A DNA stretch of 64,000 nucleotides, taken from NCBI GenBank assembly GCA_019916065.1, contig CM034241.1, positions 12,809,223-12,873,222 on the forward strand, given 5' to 3'. A program made the position numbers and the translations under genes. Each line of letters begins with the position of its first letter. Positions within the stretch are counted from its first letter, which is position 1. Of this stretch, positions 51,201 to 61,500 are shown one piece after another. This stretch comes from Vitellaria paradoxa (Eukaryota; Streptophyta; Magnoliopsida; Ericales; Sapotaceae). Under the pieces are notes generated by a model. That model did no database searches. It was given only the letters and a program-made list of their open reading frames with translations, and was not told the DNA's origin.

Positions 51201-52544
51201 AAGAAGGAGCAACTAAGGTATCTTCATTCTTCAATTTGTTTTGATTTGTTTTGAGCCTATCTCAAGCTTGAAAATTAATTTCAAAGAGCAAATTATTTTC
51301 ATTTGCAAATGTTCAAGATATTTAAGACGTGGCAAGGATATTTCAATTCAAAGTAAGGTTGATTCTAAAGGTTTATTTGGGGCTACCTCTTGCATCTTCC
51401 CTAACACTTAGTTTGTTACAATGGGAATCAACATTTGAAAAAGGTGAGGCATGTAACACATGGACTCTTCTAAATACATGGCATACTTGCACCAGATACT
51501 CCACAATTGAACAAGGATATGGTATATATATTCTAATATAATTCAATAGAAATTTAGAAATTTAATTTTAGCACATAATAGGCATACATGTTGTAATTTA
51601 TGCATACAATACTCTGATAGAACCTTGTTAATACCACATTATTCTATAAAATAAAATAATTATATTAAATAAACGAATATTTTCCGTGCCCTCATATCCT
51701 TGAATAAGAAATCTAATAGATCCAACTCCTAGGCATGTACCCATACCCAACACCCGTATTCAAGTCCGTGTAACATAGGGATTAGGAAAGCTACCAGTTT
51801 TCAAATAGGGAAAGTTTTGGTAGGGAATGGCAGCGTAATTCTATCAGGGATGATATTTTATGCAAGGTGACCAACATACATGCATGTTTGTGTACGCATC
51901 AAGCACCTAATAATTTAGTCTCAGCAAAAGATTCACGCATACCAAAATCTTCTAAGACTTCTATCAAGAATAAAAATGTCATTTGTAGGCTATTCCATTC
52001 TCTTTCCAAATTCTATCATGATTGACCCAAAAATAGAAAATTTTTACTCTTATCATGAAACTATTCCATATCAAAACAAAACCCATCCATGGCCAAATAA
52101 TGTGTACCATAAGACAACCCATCGATGACCACTACAGCACATATTCAGCCATTTACAAAATCACCGAAATCTGCCTAACTACCAAAAACTAATAAAAAAA
52201 CCAAAAATAATCTGTTTAACAGAATGTAAACCTATATATAAGTAATACTGAATTAACCTCAAACAAGTTAATATAACCCAAACTGTGCTCCATGCTAAAT
52301 CCTCTGCAACAAATATATGTATATATTGTTGCAAAATAAGGAATTATAAGGCCCCTAGATTGTTTGAAAAGAACCACTACAAACATCCCTTGACATTAGC
52401 TACAACAGTTTGGAACCTTGAAATGTGGAAGGGAAATTTGATTAAAAGAATACATGAAATTCATCAATATTGCTAAACAATCTTTTAACCTAAAACTGAA
52501 ATAACACCTTCCAATACAAGGAGCCTAACACATCCAGCCATATT

Positions 52545-52578
<34 letters not shown>

Positions 52579-55500
52579 CTAATAGAGGAGTTAGATGCAT
52601 AATACATGACTAGGAAGTGGTAGAAAGAAGGATTTTTATCTAAGGCTAAACCCGGAAGAGAGTGTGATTTTATAAGTCCTCTTAAATACCAACAATTTGT
52701 ATGCACTGTTAGTGCATAAGAACACAACTATTTCTGTGAGTTCCACCTTTTCAACAAGAGATTAGGAAAATATGCACAATGTAAGTAAACAAATAACAGA
52801 CGGGCAAGGTAGATTTTGCCAATAGCAAGGAGGTTTATTTAGTTTATTACTACCACCAAATCCAAGTGACCAAAGCAAAACGTAAATGGTTGAAATTAGA
52901 AGGACCAGCAATTTTCATTAGGTATTCCTGCTAACAAATTTTCTTCCCCCTTTAATCATATATTTTATGCTAAAATTACTAGTAAAATGATATGATGTTG
53001 AACAAAGAATGCTTGGAGGTTAATAAAAATGTTTGAAAGGTAAGTGTAACTCAAATGAGATTGTTGTAAAAGATGAATAAACCAAACCAAACCAAGCATT
53101 TTCCCACTAAGTGGGGTCGGCTATATGGATTTGTCGACGCCAATTAGATCTGTTTAAGGCCATGTCCTCCAATATATCTAGGTAGGTCAGGTCATGTTTA
53201 ATAGTTTCTTTCCAACTTCTCTTGGGTCTTTCTCTACCTCTCCTACTCCTAGTAATCTCCATACTTTCGCACCTTCTAACAAGTGCCTCCGCTGGACGCC
53301 TTCTAACATGGCAAAACCATCTTAATCGGTTTTCTCTCATTTTATCTTCAATCGGTGCTATTCCTACTTTGCCTCTAATCTCCTCGTTCCTAATCCTATC
53401 TTTCCTTGTAATTCCGCACATCCATCTTAGCATCCTCATCTCCACAACTGCCATCTTCTGACCATGATTATATTTTACTGCCCAACACTTTGATCCATAT
53501 AGCAACGCTGGTCTAACCGCTACCTTATAATACTTTCCTTTCACCTTGAGAGGGACTTTTCGGTCGCACAAGACCCCCAAAGCACTCCTCCATTTGGTCC
53601 ACCTGGCTTGAATCCTGTGACTTACATCAGTATCAATCCCTCCATCTTGTTGCACCATAGATCCACGGTATCTAAATTTATCTTTCTCTACAATCTTTTG
53701 TGTGCCTAAACTTACTTCTATACTACCCGTTATCCTACTTTGACTAAACTTACATTCCATATATTCCGTCTTGCATCGGCTTAGCCTAAACCCTTTTGTC
53801 TCTAACGTTTCCCGCCACAATTCTAACTTAGCATTCACTCATTCTCTCGTCTCATCTACTAAAACAATATCATCTGCAAATAGCATACATCACGGCACTT
53901 CATCCTGAATATGTCTTGTAATCTCATCCATAACTAAAGCAAACAAGTACGGGCTTAACGCTGAATCTTGGTGTAAACCAATCGTGATAAGGAACTCGTT
54001 AGTCTCTCCACCAGTCGTCCGTATAGATGTCATGGCTCTATCATATATGTCCTTTATCGCCTCAATATATGCGACACACGCTCCTTTTTTTTCCAATACC
54101 ATTGTAAAAGATGAATGGTGTAACAAAATATATAATAGTAACTCGGAAGTATGTGCAGTTTTATAAAGTAAACAAATTGACAATTTGATGGCCTTGGCTG
54201 TCAGTGATGTAACCTAAAGACTGACAGAAAACTTATGAGCTATGTCCTCCGATTCTAGCATGTGTACATGGATCCAACTGTCTGAAATAAAAATTCACCA
54301 AGAGACAAATATGCAACTTAAGTTCTTCTTAAACAATTTTCTCAACCCGTCATGTGTAATATGGTAATGTTTAATAACAAAGAAGCATCAATTGCATGCA
54401 CTGATTGCACAGTAGAGAAAAAAATAAAAATTAAAAAATCCAAAGAATATTTGCATCTTTCTATCATCAGCAAGTGAAGAGCACATCTAGCCGTAGATAA
54501 TTCTACTTATTATACGGCCATGTCATAAGTGTATTCTTGCAGCTCTTATGCAGCTTGACTACCCGTGCCAATATGCAAAAAATAAAAAAGTAATAATAAC
54601 AATAACAATAAAAATAAAGCAGGAAAGAAATATAGACAGCAAATAATATAAGCAGGAATCTCTCTGAAATGGTGAGATAGAATAAGAACAATAACAACAA
54701 CAACATAAACCTTATCCCACTAAGTAGGGTCGGCTACATGGATCACACGGCGCCACTGTATTTTATCAAAAACCATATCTTGATGTAAATCATTTATAAT
54801 AAGGTCTCTTCTAATAACTTCTCCAATTGTTCTTTTAGGTCTTCCTCTACTTCTTCTTATTGGACTAAAAACCATTTGATCAACTCTCCTCACTGGAGCA
54901 TCAAGCGGTCTTCTTTGCACATGACCAAACCACATTAACCGGGTTTCTATCATTTTCTCCTCAATAGGTGAGTTGAGAAAAAAGGAGAGATTGAAATTGA
55001 ATTCTCTCTTCTCCCTTGAATATTATTTATAATGAAAGTTTACATCAAATTAAGAAACAGGAAACTATGAAATTAGGAAACCAAATCAATCACGCATATA
55101 TTCTAATACATATATTCTATATTCTAACACGCCCCCTCAAGCTGGAGCATATAAGTCGAAAATGCCTAGCTTGGATGTGAAACTCTGAAATGCAGAACGA
55201 GATAATGGCTTGGTGAGAAGATCGGCCAGTTGAGACGAGAAGCGAACAAATGGAGTACTCAACTCTTTGCAGAGCAGCAAATCACGTATAAAATGACAAT
55301 CAACCTAAATATGTTTTGTACGCTCGTGAAACACAGGATTATTGGCAATAAAGATAGCAGCTTAATTGTCACAATACATTTCCATAGAAGCAAGAACTTA
55401 TTTGGTTTCCTAATTTCATATTTTCCTATTTCCTAATTTCATAGTTTCCTATTTCCTAATTTGATGTAAACTTTCATGATAAATAATATTCAAGGGAGAA

Positions 55501-58500
55501 GAGAGAATTCAATTTCAATCTCTCCCTTTTTCTCAACTTGGTATCAGAGTGAGATGCCTTGTGAAGAGTGGGCAATTTCAATTCCAAGGAAGTAACGAAG
55601 TCGACCCAAATCCTTGGTATGAAATTGAATAGCAAGATACTGTTTCAAATCCACAATACCCATGATATCATCACCAGAAATAATAATGTCATCAACATAG
55701 ACAATCAATATAATAGTGCCAGAAGATTTTCGTCATACAAAGACTGAATGATCAGCAATAGAACGAGTATACCCAATATAAAGGAGAGCAAAGCTGAAAC
55801 GATCAAACCAAACCCTGGGAGATTGTTTTAGACCATATAAAGCATGCCGTAAGCGACACACAAGATGCTCACTACCAGGAATACTATAACCAGGAGGTTG
55901 ATCCATATAGACTTCTTCATGTAGTCCTCCATGGAGGAATGCATTCTTAATATCAAGCTGATATAAAGGCCAAGAACGGCTTGCAGCAACAGCAAGAAGA
56001 ATCCGAACTGAGTTCAGACGAGCAACAAGAGAGAAAGTCTCAAAATAGTCAATACCATACGTCTGAGTGTAATCTTTGGCAACCAACCGAGCTTTAAGAC
56101 GCTCAACCGAACCATCTGGAAGATACTTAACAGTATAAACCCAGCGCCAACCTACAGTTCATTTGCCAATAGGTAAAGAGGTGAGTTCCCATGTCTGATT
56201 CTAATGAAAAGCATGCATTTCTTCATCCATTGCGTGTTTCCATCCCGGAATAGACAAGGCCTGTTGATAAGTAGAAGGAACAAAAACAAAAGACAAGGCA
56301 CAAACAAAGGAAGACAAGGAAGAAGAAAGCCAACGGTAAGAGACAAAATTAGTAATAGGATGTTGAGTGCAAGTACGCTTACCTTTTCGTAAAGCAATGG
56401 GCAGGTCAAGGGAACGAGAATTATCTTCATCAGAATCAGGTACCTCAGACGAAGGAGTGTGATCTGTCGGCAAGGGAAGAATGACCCTTCTATCAGGATC
56501 ACGTCGATAAACCTGTGGCAAAGGAGCAATGGCAAGAACAGAAGGTTCAGACTGAACTAATGGTTCTGAAGTTATGGAGGAATCGGTGGTAGGAGTGAGT
56601 GAGTTAGACTGGGATATGGGAACATAAGTGGAAGAAAAAGGGGCAGGAAGAGTAGGGGAGTGCGCCTCCTCACGAGAAGCAATAAGATCAGGAGATAAGA
56701 GGTCACCACTAGGAGAAAAGAAATGAGTAGATTCCAAAAAGGTGACATCGGCACTCACAAAGTAACGTCGGGAAAGAGGGTGATAACAACGATAACGTTT
56801 CTGAGTGCAGGAATATCCTAAGAAGATACACTTACGAGAATGAGGTGAAAGTTTGTCCTGATTAAGATCAAGTATATGAACAAAGGCAACACAACCAAAG
56901 GTACGGAGAGAAAGAGGAAAAGGTGACCTATTTGGATAAAGAAGAGAAAATGGAGACTTATTTAATAGTATCAGTGTAGGAACCCTATTAATTAGATAAC
57001 AGGCAATGAGGATAGCATCTGCCCAAAAAGATTTAGGGGCATGCATGTGAAACATTAGGGTACGAGCAATATCTAGCAAATGACGGTTTTTGCATTCAAC
57101 AATACCATTTTGTTGAGAGGTGCGAGGACAAGTAGTTTGGTGGATAATGCCCCTATCAGCACAAAAATTATGAACAACTGTCTGAATATATTCCAATGCA
57201 TTATCAGAACGAAAGACTTTAATTCTTTTGTTGAATTAAGTAACAATTTAATTGTAAAAACGAGAAATAACAGAAGGTAAATCAAACCGTTGTTTAATTA
57301 AAAAAAGCCATGTCATTCAAGAAAAATCATCAACAAATATCATGAAATATGAAAAACCATTAACACTAGAAAAGCGGGCAAGGCCCCAAACATCTGTATG
57401 AACGATATCAAAAGGTTCAGACTCACGACTAATACTACGGCAAGGAAAAGAACTACGGTGATGCTTGCCAAGTTGACAAGCCTCACATTCAAGACTAGAC
57501 ACTGAACTAAAATTAGAAAAAAGCAGCTTCAAACGAGCTAAACATGGATGACCAAGACGAACATGCCATTGGAGAGGGGAGAAAGAAGTGTGGAGAGTTG
57601 TAGTAGTTAGCTGCTTTGGTGGACGATCACAATCGAGATAATAAAGATCATCCTTCTCATGCCCCAAACCAATCATCTTCTTCGTCATGAGGTCCTTAAA
57701 AATAGAAGAAGTAGGAAAGAAGGTTATGGAACAATTTAATAATTTGGTTAACTGACTGACAGAGAGTAAATTAAAGGGAAAGTGTGGTACATAAAGGCTA
57801 GAAGGGAGATTAAGGGACGATGAGGGATGAAGAGTCCCTCTACTAGACACAGGACGAGAAGAACCATCAGCTAACACAATACTATGATTAACACTACTGA
57901 GATTAGAGAATAAGGAGGAATTACTAGACATATGCAAGCTGGCTCCCGAATCGATGATCCAGGAGGGAAAAGAGGAGGCTACAAGAGCTGATTTACCTGA
58001 GTTAGCCAAAGTAGCAGTGGAAGATGAAGGATTAGAAGCACGCAAGGATTGAATGAGCTCTTGAAGTTGTTATGAGCTTAAAGTAATTGTCTCCTGAGAA
58101 TCAGATGAGGTAGCCCCATTATCAAACGCTGGAAGTGACGAAGTAGCATGATCAGAGACATGGTGTGCATGTTCAGGCTTCCCATATTTCTTCCAACAGT
58201 AAGGCTCAATATGATTGGTACCACCGCAAAAATTACACTTGCGGTCACCTCGACCATTTGATGAACGTCCTCCACCACGAGTAATACGTCCACCACAGGT
58301 GCCACAGGAATTACCTTGGGAAGAACCTCCTCGATTATGTTGACTAATAAGTGCTGAAGAATCAATAGATGTCCCTGAACGATCATTACCAATGGATGGA
58401 TGGCAACCCAATGATAACCTTTGTATACAGGCATAAGCACTAGCAGCAATAGGAAGAGTTTCACTCGATAGAATTTGATCTTTAAAGCCTCGAAATGCAG

Positions 58501-61500
58501 GATTAAGACCAGATAAAAAATTTGCAATCATGAATTCTTCCCAATACTTCCTTTATTGTGTTAAGTCTTCACTGAACGGTTTGTATTGTAATAACTGCTC
58601 CCATAAGCTCTTCAAGTGACTGTAGTAATCAGACAATAATCTCTTACCCTGTTTTGCAGAGAACATCTGCTCATACAACTCATAGACTCGAGAGATATTA
58701 CTTTTCTGGGAATAAGATTCTGCAAGACAATCCTAGATCTTCTTAGAAGAGTCCCAAAACTCAACAGTGGTAGCAACTGAATCCTCCAGACTATGCCATA
58801 ATAGTCCCATAACAATTGCATCCTCGCTCATCCAAACACGATACCAAAGATCAGTGGATGAAGGTGGCTCATCAGTAATATATTGTAACTTGTCCTTTCC
58901 TCGAAGGAAAGTCTTCACAGCATGTGCCCAACTCAAATAATTCTCACCATTTAATTTTTTCGGTGTAATAGAACGAGGAACGTCATCTGTCTTTAAGAAT
59001 ACAGATTCAGGCATGATTGGAGTAACATCTTCAGACTTTGACATGTTGAATAATAGTTAATAAATCTCCAACATAGCACAGTCATCAAAAAGAAACCAAA
59101 CAAAAGGAAACCTCCGCAACCGTAAAACAACAATGGTTAATCAAACAAACAAATCAATGCCAATGGTAGCAACAAAAGAAAATAGAACAAACCAGAATGG
59201 CAGATCTGGTCTTGAACAAGAGAAAATCAGAAGAAAAACGGACGGCTGCGGAAGACAGAGACGAGGATGACCATGCTTATATCCAAATCAACAATCCATC
59301 AAGCCAAAGGGCAGCAAAAAGATCGCCTACCCTAGGCGAACTCCGACAAGGGTCGCCGGAAGCTTCCCAGAGGGAGACGCACTTGCACGCACCGACAGAA
59401 GCCCTGCGCGTGGGATTTGGACGTCTCGGAAGACCCGCACGTGGGGGCACGTGGATCACCAACCGGTGACGACTCCGGTGGGGCTGTGATCGTCGGCCAC
59501 CGGCGATCCTTTTGGAGTGATCGAACTTCAATTCCGATAGCCGGAGAGCTGTCCGCCGGCGGTGAACAGTGCTGCTACAGTACTGCTAGGGTTTTTCTCT
59601 TCCTTTTTTTTTGTGTGGAACTAGAATATGCTCTGATACCAAGTTGAAAAAAAAGGAAAGATTGAAATTGAATTCTCTCCTCTCCCTTGAATATTATTTG
59701 TAATGAAAGTTTACATCAAATTAGGAAATAGGAAACTATGAAATTAGAAAACCAAATCAATCACGCATATATTCTAATACATATATTCTATATTCTAACA
59801 AGATGCAACCCCAACTTTCTCCATAATACAATTATTCCGAATCTTATCTTTTCTTGTATGTCCACTCATCCATCTCAACATTCTCAACTCTGCTACACCA
59901 ATTCTTTGCTCTTGTTGTCCCTTCAGTACCCAGCACTCACTTCCATAAAGCATAGCTAGTCTTATAGCAGTTCGGTAAAACTTTCCTTTAAGTTTATTAG
60001 GTACCTTGCGATCACAAATGACTTCCGATGTATTTCTCCATTTTAACCACCCAACTTGTATCCTATGTACAATATCCCCACCAATTTCTCCGTCACTTTG
60101 TAAAATCGATCCAAGATATCGAAACCTTGACACTTTTGGTATGCTGTGCTCTCTAATTTTTACCTCCAAATTATTACTAGCTCGTCTCTTGTTAAACTTA
60201 CATTCCATATACTCTGTCTTGCTCCTACTTAAATGGAAACCCTTTGATTCTAAGGTTTCTCTCCACACCTCAAGTTTAGCATTAACTTCCTCTCTCGACT
60301 CCTCTACTAAAACTATATCATCCGCTAAAAGTATACATTTAGGCACTGCCTCTTGGATATGTCTAGTAAGTACATCCAAAACTAAAGTGAAAATGTATGG
60401 GTTTACGGATGACCCTTGATGCAACCCTATCTTTATTGGAAAATCTTCAATCATACCTCCAGAAGTTCTAACACTTGTTGTTGCTCCCTCATACATATCC
60501 TTTATAGCACAAATATAAGCTATACGAACACCTTACTTTTCCAATACCTTCCATAAAACTTCTTGTGGCACCCGATCATAAGCCTTTTCTAAATCAATGA
60601 AAACCATGTGCAAGTCTATCTCTCTACTCCGGTACATTTCCATTAAACCTCGCAAAAAGTATATAGCCTCCGTTGTTGATCTTCCTGACATAAATCCAAA
60701 TTGGTTTTCTGATATATGAGTCTCTTGTCTTAATCTGTACTCACTCTTTCCCAAAGTTTCATAGTGTGGCTCATAAGTTTGATCCCTCGGTAGTTTCCAC
60801 AGTTCTAAATATCTCTTTTGTTCTCGTAGATAGGTATTAGAGTGCTCTTCCTCCATTCGTCTGGCATTCTCTTGGACCTTAAAATCTCATTAAACAACTT
60901 AGTGAGCCAACGAATACCTTACTCTCCTAACCTCTTCCACACTTCTATGGGTATGTTATCCAGACCTACAGCCTTATCATTGTCCATCTTCCTAAGTGCT
61001 TCTTTTACCTCTACTTACCGAATTCTCCGATAGAAAGCAAAGTTTTGTTCCTCCTTTTGAGTGTTGAGGCCTTCCATGTCTATACTCATCTGCCTGTCAT
61101 TGAAAAGCTTGTAGAAATAACTCTTCCATCTTTCTTTGATATCTCTATCTATCACCAAGACTTTTCCTTCTTCATCTTTGATGCATTTCACTTGATCCAA
61201 ATCTCTTGTTTTCCTTTCCCTACTTTTAGAAAGCTTATAGATCTGCCGTTTACCACTTTTTGTACCTAAAGCTTGGTAAAACCCCTCAAAAGTTTTAGAT
61301 TAGCCTCACTCACTGTTTTCTTTGTCTCAGTTCTGGCCGCTCGATACTTTTCCCAATTTACCGTATTGTTACCAAGGTGTAAAGGTTTGAAACATTCTCT
61401 TTTAATTTTAATCTTCTCCTGAACACTTTCATTCCACCACCATGAATCTTTACCTTTAGGTCCAAATCCCTTTGATTCACCAAAAACTGCCTTGGCTACC

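Larger units (their letters stand above)
54974..59800 (-). mobile_element. Ty1/copia element nested in the LINE
   Basis: 156-bp LTRs (54974-55129 and 59645-59800) differ at about 7 sites, so it is older than the chromovirus. Primer site 59629-59642 and polypurine tract 55130-55140 (minus GAGGGGGCG). The order gag, protease, integrase, RT, RNase H defines Ty1/copia. It interrupts the LINE codons for GVA/PIE. The flanks CACCT (after a 3-nt offset) and CATCT may be a mutated target duplication. Coding is broken in several places and part of RT/RNase H is replaced. Confidence 0.92.

Noticed and set aside
53222..53461. 79-codon plus-strand frame
   Set aside because: Antisense of the LINE C-terminal domain.
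59197..59647. Arg/Gly-rich frames on both strands
   Set aside because: Located in the GC-rich untranslated leader of the copia element between primer site and gag.
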